This document shows, piece after piece, positions 1-9,360 of a DNA stretch of 64,000 nt. The stretch is from Nitrososphaerota archaeon. GTDB taxonomy: Archaea > Thermoproteota > Nitrososphaeria > Nitrososphaerales > Gagatemarchaeaceae. The DNA lies in the NCBI GenBank assembly GCA_027887005.1, contig JAPCJI010000003.1:148003-212002 (forward strand), written 5' to 3'. The notes beneath the pieces were generated by a model, which was given only the letters and a program-made list of their open reading frames with translations, ran no database searches and was not told where the DNA came from. The stretch's first letter is position 1, and each line of letters opens with the position of its first letter. The translations under genes were made by a program, and so were the position numbers.

Positions 1-939
1 TCGAACGTTTTCAGCATCAGCCATAGGTGACAGTCGCACATCGATGTAGATGCTGCAGACACCAGGGACCTGCGTTGGCCTTACTGGCAGTCCGCCGCGT
101 ATCGCGCCGACATTGACCTTTGGAATTATCGTTCCGTCCTCAAACGTCAGCCGATGCTCCTTTTCGTAGTCGTTTGCCCATTCCTCTATTCTCTGAACGA
201 CCTTGGCTGCTTTGAATATCGCGTTTGGGTTGTTTTCAAAGTCGAAAGGTCGTTCGATGAAGGGAGTGTAGATTCCACCTTTCCCCAGTATGGTTACCTT
301 GAACCACACATCGCCCGCCTCAGCTCGAGTAATCGCGAAATTTGTTCCCTCTGCGACGAGGGCGTAATCGACAACACCCCCGTGACTGACAAAGTAGCGA
401 GTTCCGAATCCCTTTCCTTCGTACCTGTCACCCTGAAATTCGTCTATCGGCGTCTGACCTATTTCTCCCACGACGCATGTCATGACTATGTCGCCCCTGA
501 GGTTGATCCCGCTCTGTTTGATCGCCTTGGTCGCAACCAAGAATGCAGCCATTGGGCCCTTATCATTTATCACGCCTCTTCCGACAAGGAGGTTCCCCCG
601 TTCCGTGCCCTCCGCAGCAATCTTCTTCCTATCGTCTCCATAGATCCAGTAATCCTCGGGGAGACCATGTCCGACATCCATGTGACTGTTGAAGACCAGC
701 TTTGGGTGTCCTTCGGATCCTTTCAGTATTCCAATTATGTTATTCCTTCCTTCCGCGACTTCCTGCTTGGAACATTCGAAACCATTCTTTGCCATCCATT
801 CTAAGAGGAAGTCGCCGATCTGTCTCTCAAATCCCCTAGGACTGGGGATACGTGCCAGGTCGAGCGCAAGATTTGATAGTTCGTTTATGTCTATCCTATC
901 AAGAACTTTCGAGGCTTGTGGTGAGATCTTGCTGGGCAT
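1..939 (-). CDS. M20-family metallopeptidase (ArgE/DapE/ACY1-like), 3' end outside window
   Basis: The minus-strand frame is open from an ATG at 939 to the window edge, about 313 residues, so the C-terminus is missing. Translation by hand gives the M20 pattern: a metal-binding HMD motif (in FNSHMDV, about residue 86), a second metal Asp in GVINDKGPM (about residue 124), and a Glu in VVGEIGQ where the catalytic base sits in the family. These enzymes hydrolyse N-acyl amino acids or small peptides with a di-zinc centre in the cytoplasm. The exact substrate cannot be read from this fragment. It is transcribed away from the LLM oxidoreductase at 1215. The usual GEE base motif reads GEI here, so the acid pair may be shifted or the enzyme divergent. 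Confidence 0.8.
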   Translation of the reverse strand, partial: MPSKISPQASKVLDRIDINELSNLALDLARIPSPRGFERQIGDFLLEWMAKNGFECSKQEVAEGRNNIIGILKGSEGHPKLVFNSHMDVGHGLPEDYWIYGDDRKKIAAEGTERGNLLVGRGVINDKGPMAAFLVATKAIKQSGINLRGDIVMTCVVGEIGQTPIDEFQGDRYEGKGFGTRYFVSHGGVVDYALVAEGTNFAITRAEAGDVWFKVTILGKGGIYTPFIERPFDFENNPNAIFKAAKVVQRIEEWANDYEKEHRLTFEDGTIIPKVNVGAIRGGLPVRPTQVPGVCSIYIDVRLSPMADAENVR

Positions 940-1178
940 AATCTCGCTTCCCAATTTCTTGATTTAAGCATTCGAGAGTGTCAACACACGCCGTGGCTAG
1001 AGGACGGGTCGTCAACCCGACTGCAGTGGGGAAATGGTGAGGAAGAGTTCGGGGCGAAAGAAAGATTTCTGCGGAGGATTTGAAACGTGCCGCACAACAG
1101 ACCTGTTCGCACACTCGCAAGTCATGAGATTCACTCGGAGAAGTCGTGCAAACTTCAGAACGCAAAAGCTTACCAGAA

Positions 1179-1187
1179 AAGATATAT
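1179..1187 (+). promoter_or_regulatory. TATA box of the LLM oxidoreductase gene
   Basis: AAGATATAT is centred about 30 bases before the GTG at 1215, the distance expected for an archaeal leaderless transcript. It helps reject the longer reading frame that begins at 1146. Confidence 0.5.
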
Positions 1188-1214
1188 CCGCAACTACTCG
1201 CCACCTATCTCAAC

Positions 1215-2252
1215 GTGGTTGAGCGAACAGGTTTTGGAGTTCGGGTCCCGATAAGCGGACCATTTGCGGGCGCGGATGCAATTGCGAAAACTGCTATTGC
1301 TGCAGAATCTCTAGGATTCGACGGTGTCTGGTGTCACGATTACATCACTTGGACAAAGGAACTTCACAATGTCCATATCTCATGCGGGAGTCTTGAAACA
1401 CTTCGTCCTGATCAGAAACCAAATTTCTTCGAGTCCATTTCTACGCTTGCATATCTTGCCGGGCTTACGAAAAGACTCACCTTGGGGATATCTGTCCTGA
1501 TCGCTCCCCTGAGGAATCCCGTATTGGCAGCAAAGCAGCTGTCAATCATTGACAACCTCTCAAATGGGCGATTGATAGCTGGAGTAGGGATAGGCGCGAC
1601 ACGAGCCACAAAGAATGTCGATTTTGAGATTCTGGGTGTCAGCCGCCTTGAGAAGAATGAGAGAACCAACGAACTCGTAGAAATCTTGACTGGACTGTGG
1701 GACCACAACCTGGACAAGTTTTCTTACACAGGCAAATTCTTCAAGTTCAGCGATGCTGAAATGTTTCCGAAGCCCATCCAGAAACCTCGGCCGCCATTCT
1801 GGTTTGCAGGGACAATCGAAAAGGCCCTGGTGCGAGTTGCGAAGTATGGAGAAGGATGGCTTCCAGGGGGCCTATCCCCAGAGGAATATGCCAAGAGTGT
1901 TGCGTTCATCAAGCGTGAGGCGAAGGAGAAGTTTAGTAGAGACCTGAGCCATCTGAAAGTGGCGAACCAGATTTACGTCAGCATCGATACCTCTCCTGAT
2001 AAGGCGAAGGAAAACGCCAGGGCAACACTACTTAACAACTCCAAGGCATACGACGTCTTTATCGGCGAGAACGCCTTTGAGAGGGCCTCAGATGTGAGCT
2101 TGGTTGGTTCACCCAAGGAAATAATCGAAAAGATCAGGAGGTATGGCGAGGCTGGGGTCAACTACTACGAAATGAAATTTATCTACCAATCGATGGGACA
2201 CTTTAGAGAGCAACTGGAACTCTTCTCAAAGGAAGTCATTCCCAGTTTCTAG
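1215..2252 (+). CDS. LLM-class flavin/F420-dependent oxidoreductase
   Basis: The protein is a luciferase-like TIM barrel of about 345 residues. Family marks visible are the N-terminal AAESLGFDGVWCHDY segment, the IDNLSNGRLIAGVGIG strand-loop, and the KPIQKPRPPFWFAG segment before the C-terminal helices. Archaeal members usually use coenzyme F420 (methylene-tetrahydromethanopterin reductase and F420-dependent dehydrogenase relatives); the real substrate is unknown. I chose the GTG at 1215 rather than 1146 because a TATA box lies inside the longer frame and homologues start close to the FGVRVPISGP segment. A second LLM gene at 15308 and an F420-reductase-like gene at 7983 are in the same accessory block, which supports F420 use. 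Confidence 0.8.
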   Translation: MVERTGFGVRVPISGPFAGADAIAKTAIAAESLGFDGVWCHDYITWTKELHNVHISCGSLETLRPDQKPNFFESISTLAYLAGLTKRLTLGISVLIAPLRNPVLAAKQLSIIDNLSNGRLIAGVGIGATRATKNVDFEILGVSRLEKNERTNELVEILTGLWDHNLDKFSYTGKFFKFSDAEMFPKPIQKPRPPFWFAGTIEKALVRVAKYGEGWLPGGLSPEEYAKSVAFIKREAKEKFSRDLSHLKVANQIYVSIDTSPDKAKENARATLLNNSKAYDVFIGENAFERASDVSLVGSPKEIIEKIRRYGEAGVNYYEMKFIYQSMGHFREQLELFSKEVIPSF

Positions 2253-2358
2253 TCCCGCCTTTCCATGGGGATACCGTTCAGTTTGAAACAGTCGGACAAG
2301 AAGTCCGCTCTCGAGAAAAGATTTAACACCGTCCGCCCAATGACTTGGGTATCACGGT

Positions 2359-3345
2359 TTGCGTATCGATTTCGAAACGCACTATTACCCAAGAGAATTC
2401 ATCTCAAAGCTTAAAGAGAGAAGCGAGTTTCCCAGATTTGCAATCGACGAGAACGGCGGTTTGGTGCTGGAATACGGAGAAAAGGTCAAGATTCCCCGCC
2501 AAAGACTTCTGGCGAAATTCACTGATAGACAAACTCGATTGAAGGATATGGAGTCCGCCGGGATTGATCTGCAGGTACTCTCGATACCATTCCCAGGCGT
2601 CGACAAGATGGACCAAAAATCTGCGGTTGAGATTTGCAGGGGAGCTAATAATGGCATTGCAGATTTCTGTGAAAAGAATACTGACAAATTCGTTGGATTT
2701 GCTTTGCTTCCCCTTCAGTCTGGGGGGGAAGCCGTCGAAGAGTTGAGACGATCCGTAAAGGATCTAGGACTGAAGGGAGCATATGTTCACTCGAACACCA
2801 ATGGGAAGTTCCTCGATTCGAAGGACTATCGAGAAGTAATGAAGGCATCCAGCAAGTTGGGCGTGCCAGTCTTCGTTCATCCGACTATCCCATTCGTGCT
2901 CGACGACATGGCCGAACACCGTTTGGCGTCCACTTTCGGTCTGCAAGTCGATCTCTCTTTGAGCTTGTTACGATTGATCTTTGGCTCTGGTCTTGAAGAG
3001 AATCCGGAACTCAGGTTGATTGTTTCTCACCTTGGAGGTACGTTATCCTTCATATCCAACGTAATGGACGACGAGTTCGAATTTGCTCGAGCGCCGGAAA
3101 CAAAGATCGCAAAGAAACCAAGCGAATACATCAAGCGGCTCTATGTGGACACTGTCACCATGGATAGTCGGCCACTCGAGTTCGCTCATGATTATTTCGG
3201 TTCGGATCACATCGTGTTCGGAAGCGATTACCCGTTCTGGGACTCCACAAAACATGTAGACGCTGTTATTAGATCCAACTTGAGCGAAGATCAAAAGGAA
3301 GATGTATTCTTCCGCACGGCTTCCAAACTGTTGAATCTCAACTGA
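2359..3345 (+). CDS. Amidohydrolase 2 family protein (ACMSD-like decarboxylase/hydrolase)
   Basis: This 328-residue protein belongs to the ACMSD / gamma-resorcylate decarboxylase branch of the amidohydrolase superfamily. Metal-binding features are the N-terminal FETHYYP, where a Glu replaces the first His of the usual HxH, FVHPTIPF (about residue 175), SHLGG (about residue 220) and the late Asp in VFGSDYPF (about residue 290). Relatives decarboxylate ring-cleavage products or hydroxybenzoates, or hydrolyse C-C bonds, with a single metal. It starts at a TTG 107 bases after the LLM gene on the same strand. A second member at 24247 suggests two related steps in one catabolic route. The substrate is not determined. 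Confidence 0.8.
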   Translation: MRIDFETHYYPREFISKLKERSEFPRFAIDENGGLVLEYGEKVKIPRQRLLAKFTDRQTRLKDMESAGIDLQVLSIPFPGVDKMDQKSAVEICRGANNGIADFCEKNTDKFVGFALLPLQSGGEAVEELRRSVKDLGLKGAYVHSNTNGKFLDSKDYREVMKASSKLGVPVFVHPTIPFVLDDMAEHRLASTFGLQVDLSLSLLRLIFGSGLEENPELRLIVSHLGGTLSFISNVMDDEFEFARAPETKIAKKPSEYIKRLYVDTVTMDSRPLEFAHDYFGSDHIVFGSDYPFWDSTKHVDAVIRSNLSEDQKEDVFFRTASKLLNLN

Positions 3346-3462
3346 ATCGTGGCCAACCTCGATGTACATCCCGGGCCGACGGACGGACTGAAGAGGGAGG
3401 GGCTCCTCGCGAACCTAAGGTAGCCGATATGAGTAAGTTTGCAATCTCGCCTTTGAGGTCCG

Positions 3463-4239
3463 CTAGGACACACCTGTCGCGTGAATCGCCCATGGGGAGA
3501 TCTTCTTTTCGGCAAACTTCACAACTTCAGTAAGTCCTATGCCCAAGGCCATTATGATGAGCACGCCACAGATCACCACTGGCGTGTCAAAACGTGATTC
3601 ATAGTTGACCAGTACGTACCCAAGACCAACATCGTACATGAAGAGCTCCGCTAGCAGTGCGCCAATAATCGAGGCGCCTATTCCCAATCGCAATCCTGTC
3701 ATTATATATGGGGTAGCAGACGGAAGAACAACCTTTCTCCAGAGCTTCAATCCACTGAATCCAAAGGATCGGCCGGTCTCCAGCAAAGACTTGTTGACGT
3801 CCTTCACACCAGTTATTGTGTTAATCATGATCGGAAAGAGCGCGGTTATGAGCACAACCAGGTAGCTGGAGAGGAAGTTGGAGCCGAACCATATCGCGAC
3901 AAGAGGAATGATCGCGACCACCGGGGTCGAATAGATCAGATTGATGTAAGGGTCCAAGGCGTATTCAGTGTTCCTGCTACGACCGATTATGAGACCGAGC
4001 GGGATCCCCACCAACATCGATATCATGAAGCCAACGAACACAGTCTGAAGGGTGATGAGTGTTGCGCTTGGCAGGATTCCGTTAGCCCAATTCTGCCCAA
4101 AAACCACGAGTACGACCGTGGGCGGAGAGAAACTCAATGGGCTGATTGACTCCCCGACAAGCTGCCAGACTATCAAGAAGACGACTACTGAACACAATCT
4201 GATGATCCAACGATTGAGCAGAATCGTTCTGACGCTCAA
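3463..4239 (-). CDS. ABC transporter permease (SsuC/TauC/NrtB type)
   Basis: This 258-residue integral membrane protein has about six hydrophobic helices. A clear EAA-type loop (ETGRSFGFSGLKLWRKVVLPS, about residues 152-172) docks on the ATPase. It belongs to the BPD_transp_1 permeases of the taurine/nitrate/sulfonate/thiamine-precursor importer class. It is the last gene of a minus-strand operon: permease (5870 to 5076), ATPase (5083 to 4280), permease. The two permeases share the same topology and EAA sequence style, so the channel is probably a heterodimer. The binding protein is divergent at 6099. Confidence 0.88.
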   Translation of the reverse strand: MSVRTILLNRWIIRLCSVVVFLIVWQLVGESISPLSFSPPTVVLVVFGQNWANGILPSATLITLQTVFVGFMISMLVGIPLGLIIGRSRNTEYALDPYINLIYSTPVVAIIPLVAIWFGSNFLSSYLVVLITALFPIMINTITGVKDVNKSLLETGRSFGFSGLKLWRKVVLPSATPYIMTGLRLGIGASIIGALLAELFMYDVGLGYVLVNYESRFDTPVVICGVLIIMALGIGLTEVVKFAEKKISPWAIHATGVS

Positions 4240-4279
4240 ATCAGATCATCTTTGCGATGGTTCCGCCACGGGTCCGCAG

Positions 4280-5083
4280 TCAACCCGGGATCCCTCCCTG
4301 TCTGTTCAAACTCTCCATCAAGTCATGCCTCATGAGGTCAGAGAGCTTCAGAGCTTCGGCTGACTCAAGAACTTCCTGTGTTCTGGGGCGCGGGATCTTG
4401 ACATCGTAAATGTTCTTGATCATTCCAGGGTTTTTCGAAAGACTGACGATTCTGTCTGAAAGATAGAGCGCCTCACTTACATTGTGCGTGATGAATATTG
4501 CCGTTTTCTTGGTTCTGGACATGATTCTCATGACTTCCTCTTGAAGTGATTCTCGCAGCAAGAGGTCTACCGAGCTGAATGGTTCGTCAAGTAGGACGAC
4601 TTCCGGGTTTATTGCGAGTGCTCGAGCGAGACCGATTCGTTGCTGCATTCCGCCAGACAATTCATGCGGGTGATATTTCTCGTAGCCTTTCAGACCGACC
4701 AGTTCGATATAATCTTGGGCGATCTTGCGCCTTTCTGTAGGTTCAACTGTCTCTTCCAAGCCGAATTCGATGTTCTTGATTGCTGACCTCCAAGGGAAGA
4801 GATTGAAGTTCTGGAAAACCATCCCGCAAGAAGGGTTCTTGAAATTCTGCACTTCTTGGTTGTTGATTAGCACGCGACCTGAATCAGGCTTGATGATTCC
4901 ATCTATTATTCGAAGCAGGGTGGTCTTGCCGCAACCTGTAGGTCCGATTATCGAAAAGATTTCTCCTTCATTTACAGAAAAGGAAATATCTTTCAGTACT
5001 TCGGTGCCCTTCTTACTATCATCAACGGCAACGAAGCTCTTGCTGATCCTTTCAACCTCAAGTTTCACCGCCAGCTTAACCAC
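4280..5083 (-). CDS. ABC transporter ATP-binding protein (SsuB/TauB type)
   Basis: The ATPase is 267 residues. Visible motifs are Walker [10 protein letters not shown] (about residue 48), the Q-loop in [11 protein letters not shown], the signature [15 protein letters not shown] (about residue 142), Walker [13 protein letters not shown], and the switch His in [10 protein letters not shown]. It powers the two flanking permeases. Its start overlaps the end of the upstream permease by 8 bases, indicating translational coupling. The family imports sulfonates, nitrate, cyanate, pyrimidine precursors or aromatic acids, and the sequence does not discriminate. Given the aromatic catabolism genes in this block, an organic acid is a reasonable guess. 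Confidence 0.92.
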   Translation of the reverse strand: MVKLAVKLEVERISKSFVAVDDSKKGTEVLKDISFSVNEGEIFSIIGPTGCGKTTLLRIIDGIIKPDSGRVLINNQEVQNFKNPSCGMVFQNFNLFPWRSAIKNIEFGLEETVEPTERRKIAQDYIELVGLKGYEKYHPHELSGGMQQRIGLARALAINPEVVLLDEPFSSVDLLLRESLQEEVMRIMSRTKKTAIFITHNVSEALYLSDRIVSLSKNPGMIKNIYDVKIPRPRTQEVLESAEALKLSDLMRHDLMESLNRQGGIPG

Positions 5084-5870
5084 CCGTCGAAGCCGTTCGC
5101 CATACCGAAACTCTCCTTTCTCCGTATTTGAGAGTTTCAGTAAGAGTCAACCCTATCAGTCCTATTGTCATCACGATTGCAATCACCTTGCCGACTTGAA
5201 AGAATGACGCGTAGAATGGTATCAGATATCCCAATCCTACAAGCTGAAAGAACTCTTCCGCTACTATCGCTCCAACCAGACCTCTTCCAATGCCGAGTCT
5301 GAGCCCAGTGACGATGTAGGGGAAGGAAGACGGCAAGACAACCTTTCTGTAAAGAGACACGCCTGATACTCCGAAAGATCTGCCAGCCTCGACCAGGCTC
5401 TTGTCGGCGTTCTTGAAACCATGGAAACTGTTGACTATTACGACGAAGATTACGGCCAGGACCACTACTGTGATTCTGACGTTGAAATCTGTGTGCAGCC
5501 AGATTATGAAAAGAGGGACCAGTGCAACATATGGCGTCGTGTACAATGCGTTGACCCATGGATCCAGGATGTTTTCGATGACCCTCGACCTCGCCATTAG
5601 CGCTCCAACTGGGATGCCCACGCCAACCGAGATCGTGAATCCTATTGCGAAAGTCCATAATGTGTCTGCCAGTGGGGGTTGGAGAATATTGTTGGACACG
5701 AGGTAAACAAAACCGGCGGCTACACCAGTCGGAGTGGGCACAATGAGCTCGTTCTTAACAATCTCACCGGCAACCAACTGCCATACTGCGAGAACTACCG
5801 CTACGGATATTGCTCGGATTCCCCATTTGGAAGATAGTACAGCCCGCCTTGGGTTGTTGCTGGATTCCAT
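5076..5870 (-). CDS. ABC transporter permease (SsuC/TauC/NrtB type), first gene of the operon
   Basis: This 264-residue permease resembles the one at 3463, with the EAA-type loop [21 protein letters not shown] at about residues 160-180 and several hydrophobic helices (for example [10 protein letters not shown] near the C-terminus). It heads the minus-strand operon and is divergent from the substrate-binding protein gene at 6099, with a 228-base shared promoter region between them. Two non-identical permeases with one ATPase imply a heterodimeric pore, less usual than the homodimer typical of SsuC-type systems. Confidence 0.88.
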   Translation of the reverse strand: MESSNNPRRAVLSSKWGIRAISVAVVLAVWQLVAGEIVKNELIVPTPTGVAAGFVYLVSNNILQPPLADTLWTFAIGFTISVGVGIPVGALMARSRVIENILDPWVNALYTTPYVALVPLFIIWLHTDFNVRITVVVLAVIFVVIVNSFHGFKNADKSLVEAGRSFGVSGVSLYRKVVLPSSFPYIVTGLRLGIGRGLVGAIVAEEFFQLVGLGYLIPFYASFFQVGKVIAIVMTIGLIGLTLTETLKYGERRVSVWRTASTGG

Positions 5871-6066
5871 TTAGAACCGCAGCTTCAAACCCCAAGCAAA
5901 AGCACCGTCACCGGGTACTCTGTTTTGCCCGAGCAGTGAATAGGTAAGAAGAACGGCAAAGGGGAGTTTCCCCCAGCCATCGCGCACGCGCCATTTCCCG
6001 TAGGCCATTCTTTTTGATAATTCGGATCCCTTGAATGTATTCGTGTCACCCGGCGGCGTTAATATT

Positions 6067-6075
6067 CTTATATAG
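6067..6075 (+). promoter_or_regulatory. TATA box of the substrate-binding protein gene
   Basis: CTTATATAG lies 24-32 bases before the GTG at 6099, so the mRNA is probably leaderless. It supports GTG as the start. Confidence 0.55.
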
Positions 6076-6098
6076 CTCCTGCGAGTCCAACTTGCTCT

Positions 6099-7313
6099 GT
6101 GCGGAAGTCTAACCTGCACCGTTCGGGCATTTCCAGGGTGGGATCTTTCGCAGTAGCAGTAATTATCATACTTGCTGCCATAATTGGAGCGTACTACGCG
6201 GTTTCCCTTGGTTCGTCATCCACTCAGAGTACGCAATCCACGAACACGACAGCATCCCAATCTGTTATCCTCGGTTTCGCTGGGACTCCAGACGTGACAG
6301 ACACGCCAGGATTCTTGCTTTGGCAGACATACGCCAAGCAACTAAATCTCAACGTTCAAGTTCAATACTTTGACGGCGATCCGACTGTAGCCAGAGCACT
6401 GGTAGCTGGCAGTGTCGACGTCGCCGAAGGAGGGGTTAGTTCTGTTCTCAACGCCGTTGAAACTGCCGGAAACGCCTCAGGAAGCTATCCTTTCGAGGTG
6501 TTCGCATCATACGAGACAACGAATGACTTCGCGTTGGTCGTTAGCAACTCAATAACTAGTTGGAGTCAACTGGCCGGACAGCCGATCGGCGTGTTCAGTC
6601 CCGGAGCCGCATCAGACATACTTTGTCACCAGCTATTGGAGCAGCACGGCCTTACCGGGAGCCAAGTCAACTGCAAACCGACCGGCAACGACCCAACCAG
6701 AACTCAGGCGATGTTATCAGGACAACTTGTGGGAAGCATAATCGAACCGTTCGATATCATCGTAGCTGTTCAAACTGGGCATTTCCACATTATTGCGAGC
6801 GTTCCTCACATATTCCCCCATCTGCTCTTCAACACGTTGTACACCAGTCGGGCATACGCAACAGCGCATCCGGATGTTATCCTGAAGCTCACCGAAGCCA
6901 CGCTCTTGGCTGACAGATGGGCTCACAACGAAACTCAATGGATCGCCGAGGCGAACCTACAGTTCCCAGGGATAAACGACACGCAGGCGGGTGCTGCTTG
7001 GAAAATCTGGATGGACATGGGTATGTGGAGTCCGTACGGCGGACTCTCGCAGTCGAGCGTTATCTACTCGAACAACTACTACGTGAACATCTCAGTAGTT
7101 GCAACCTTCTTGCCTCCAAAATACTGGGTGGATATGAGCTTCCAGACAAACGCGGTATCGGCACTTGGGAATTACACGGGTCCACCGACGGGCTATCCTG
7201 ATCCTAGCATCCCCGTGTTGAATTTCACGCTCGCATCAGCATCGGGCGTCACTCCGGGGACAAATTTCCTGATCTTTGCAACGAACGACCTCTCCCGTAG
7301 GTCTGATGCTTAA
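6099..7313 (+). CDS. ABC transporter substrate-binding protein (NMT1/SsuA-like), membrane anchored
   Basis: The protein is 404 residues. One hydrophobic helix (VAVIIILAAIIGAYYAVSL, about residues 19-37) is followed by a Ser/Thr/Gln-rich linker, so it is exported and tethered by the N-terminal helix, as is common in archaea. The mature part has the periplasmic-binding fold typical of NMT1/SsuA proteins, for example DPTVARALVAGSVDVAEGG and the ITSWSQLAGQPIGVFSPGA hinge region. It faces the permease-ATPase-permease operon across a shared intergenic region and is its obvious receptor. Its stop overlaps the ATG of the next gene (TAATG). Confidence 0.85.
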   Translation: MRKSNLHRSGISRVGSFAVAVIIILAAIIGAYYAVSLGSSSTQSTQSTNTTASQSVILGFAGTPDVTDTPGFLLWQTYAKQLNLNVQVQYFDGDPTVARALVAGSVDVAEGGVSSVLNAVETAGNASGSYPFEVFASYETTNDFALVVSNSITSWSQLAGQPIGVFSPGAASDILCHQLLEQHGLTGSQVNCKPTGNDPTRTQAMLSGQLVGSIIEPFDIIVAVQTGHFHIIASVPHIFPHLLFNTLYTSRAYATAHPDVILKLTEATLLADRWAHNETQWIAEANLQFPGINDTQAGAAWKIWMDMGMWSPYGGLSQSSVIYSNNYYVNISVVATFLPPKYWVDMSFQTNAVSALGNYTGPPTGYPDPSIPVLNFTLASASGVTPGTNFLIFATNDLSRRSDA

Positions 7314-7918
7314 TGAAAGCAACCGTCGCAGTCCTGGGGGTTGTCGTACTATTGATAGGGGTGGGGCTAGTCGCATACGGTGTTACGAGCCCACTGAGCC
7401 AGACATCGCAGAAGACAACAACGGTCCACACTGTGGTCACTCCGAAAACAACAAGGAGCATCGACGCCTTTGGGATTTGGGCGCCGGCTGCAGCCGTACT
7501 CACAAAGGGAGAAGTCGTAACTGGCACGTTCACAATATCGAACTATAGTTCGTCGGTGGGTCCAATCTTCATGTACGCACAGAGCATCTCTCAATTCATT
7601 GCGTGGGGGAACTGCGCGCCCTGCGCATCGCCTTCCCTGGATAATTGGACGCTCCCAAGCAGCGGAACCTATACAGTCACCTGGACTGTTCCGAACAATG
7701 GCAGCTTCTATGTGTCGTTCGATAATGAGTACTACAACGCCGTCGCTCCGGCAGTGTACGCAGCAAACGGAACCACCACCTCTACGACAAATATCATTAC
7801 CACCACACCGAACACAACCTACATCGACTTGGGTGCTGGTCTGATCATCGTTGGTGCGATAGTCATCGCAGCCGGCGTGATAATGCAGGGCTCAGCAAAG
7901 AAGAAAGCAATGCAGTAG
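7313..7918 (+). CDS. Exported protein with two terminal membrane helices, unknown function
   Basis: I do not recognise a family. The 201-residue protein has an N-terminal helix (VAVLGVVVLLIGVGLVAYGV), an extracytoplasmic Thr/Ser/Asn-rich beta-type domain of about 120 residues with a CAPC pair, and a C-terminal helix (LIIVGAIVIAAGVIM) ending in a short basic tail. Start and stop overlap the binding protein gene as TAATG, so the two are co-translated. It may be an accessory surface protein of the importer. The CxxC could form a disulfide or bind metal. Function is inferred from context only. Confidence 0.6.
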   Translation: MKATVAVLGVVVLLIGVGLVAYGVTSPLSQTSQKTTTVHTVVTPKTTRSIDAFGIWAPAAAVLTKGEVVTGTFTISNYSSSVGPIFMYAQSISQFIAWGNCAPCASPSLDNWTLPSSGTYTVTWTVPNNGSFYVSFDNEYYNAVAPAVYAANGTTTSTTNIITTTPNTTYIDLGAGLIIVGAIVIAAGVIMQGSAKKKAMQ

Positions 7919-7982
7919 GCTCAAAACACTCCGGTTCCTTCCACATCCAGATCAAATTAGTTGAACGCCGTTTCTGCCCCTT

Positions 7983-8618
7983 CTAAGAGACCAGCTTGAC
8001 TGACAATCTCTTCAACCCGTTCAGCTTCGCCGCGTTCAGGAGCAAGGGCGTAATCTCCTCGATAGTTCTAGCCATGGCGAGGGACCCAACGTACAGCGGC
8101 CTCAGACCTTCGATGCTCGCTATCAGCCTCGAAGCCTCTTCATAATCCGGCTTCGCGTCGCATGCAACAAGGACATCGAAGTCGACCTTCCTGTCTTTCT
8201 TCAGGATTGTAGCCGCTGGTATGTTGTGGAGAGCCGCCACGATTCTGCTCTCCTTCAGGACGGAAGCGATTCCCTCAGCGGCTGAGCCTTCAGCCCTCGA
8301 ATGAATCATGAAACCGTTTTCTACACGCATCGGCACGACGGGCGAAATCACAACCTTTCCTCCCAACTTGGTTCTCAGTGCTTCAAGGAATGCCAAGTCC
8401 AGGTCCGGAACCGCGAGTATGGCCACTTCACACGCCTCGGCTACTTCCATGTTGGTCCCACCGCTGACCTCCCCTTCCGAGGATATCCGAATTGCTTCGG
8501 CTACGCTCTCGCCTCTCTGTTTCTCTCTCGACCCTATCAGAACTTGATGCTTGCTGGCCAGTCTGGAGGCGAGCGCTCTCCCCAGTAGACCAGTTCCGCC
8601 TACTAAGCCTACTCTCAC
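7983..8618 (-). CDS. NADPH-dependent F420 reductase-like protein (Fno family)
   Basis: This Rossmann-fold protein of about 211 residues begins with the dinucleotide-binding motif VGLVGGTGLLGRALA. LIGSREK follows at the end of strand 2, where 2'-phosphate recognition of NADP is expected. Further marks are AILAVPDLD and KVVISPVVPM, then an Fno-type central segment (VAALHNIPAATIL). Fno transfers hydride between NADP and coenzyme F420. The longer frame to 8675 adds a Cys/Pro-rich tail unlike the family, so I use the GTG at 8618. It would supply reduced F420 to the two LLM oxidoreductases in this block. Some homologues act on other substrates. Confidence 0.75.
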   Translation of the reverse strand: MRVGLVGGTGLLGRALASRLASKHQVLIGSREKQRGESVAEAIRISSEGEVSGGTNMEVAEACEVAILAVPDLDLAFLEALRTKLGGKVVISPVVPMRVENGFMIHSRAEGSAAEGIASVLKESRIVAALHNIPAATILKKDRKVDFDVLVACDAKPDYEEASRLIASIEGLRPLYVGSLAMARTIEEITPLLLNAAKLNGLKRLSVKLVS

Positions 8619-8702
8619 GCACCGCTGTCCTCCCGCGACCCTAATGGGCCTTTGGGGACAAGGAGGGCATTCCATTGAAGGGCTCAGAGCAGACGAGGCA
8701 AA

Positions 8703-9185
8703 TCAGGGTTCCAGTCTTACTTCTAGGCTTTCCTTAATCACGGTATGCGGAATTGTTGTCAGGGTATTCCTGATGCCATGAATGCGCGAGACTTTGTACA
8801 GGAGTTCCTTTGCCGACTGCTTGTCCCGTCTTCTCGCAACAAATAGGATATCATAGGAACCGAAATTCAAGTACACTGTCTGAACGCCGGGGAGCCTTGC
8901 GATTTGAGACCCCACTTCCTCCTGTTCAGGCCCTGACGCATCACAAATGACTTGACTCACCATCAGATAGTCCTGTCCCACCTTTTGAGGGTTCACTCGG
9001 TAGTGCGATCCTTCAAGGATTCCCGCATCTCTGAGGCTCTTGATCCTGTTCGAAACAGCCATCTTGCTGAGTCCCACCTGCTCCCCAATTGCTGACAGCG
9101 ACAGCTCTGCATCATTCTGAAGGATGGAGATCAACAACTCGTCCTTCCGATCCAGATTGACTTGACTGCCATCGCGCTTCTTCAT
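8703..9185 (-). CDS. Lrp/AsnC-family transcriptional regulator
   Basis: The protein is about 160 residues from the ATG at 9185. The N-terminal winged HTH (LDRKDELLISILQNDAELS then GLSKMAVSNRIKSL) spans residues 10-60, and the RAM ligand-binding/oligomerisation domain follows (YLMVSQVICD, VQTVYLNFGSYDILFVARR). These archaeal feast/famine regulators bind amino acids or other effectors and act as activators or repressors. It is followed on the same strand by the F420-reductase-like gene, separated by about 85 bases, which it may control. Confidence 0.85.
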   Translation of the reverse strand: MKKRDGSQVNLDRKDELLISILQNDAELSLSAIGEQVGLSKMAVSNRIKSLRDAGILEGSHYRVNPQKVGQDYLMVSQVICDASGPEQEEVGSQIARLPGVQTVYLNFGSYDILFVARRRDKQSAKELLYKVSRIHGIRNTLTTIPHTVIKESLEVRLEP

Positions 9186-9328
9186 GGTTGCGCTGCTTTG
9201 ACATGTCGTCTTGTATAAGGATATCAACTTACAGAATTTCGCTTGCGAGAAAAGAGGGGAAGACTAGGCCGTCAATCATCAACCATCGTAAAGAGACATA
9301 ATGATTTCGCAAGACAATATCAAGTCAA

Positions 9329-9338
9329 CTATAAATAC
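9329..9338 (+). promoter_or_regulatory. TATA box before the ParB-like gene
   Basis: CTATAAATAC is centred about 27 bases before the ATG at 9361. It lies inside the longer frame from 9301 and therefore argues for the 9361 start. Confidence 0.5.
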
Positions 9339-9360
9339 GACTATACAAAGAGACTGTGCG

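Noticed and set aside
154..804. 216-codon plus-strand frame at the left edge
   Set aside because: It is antisense to a continuous M20 peptidase frame whose metal-binding motifs are visible.
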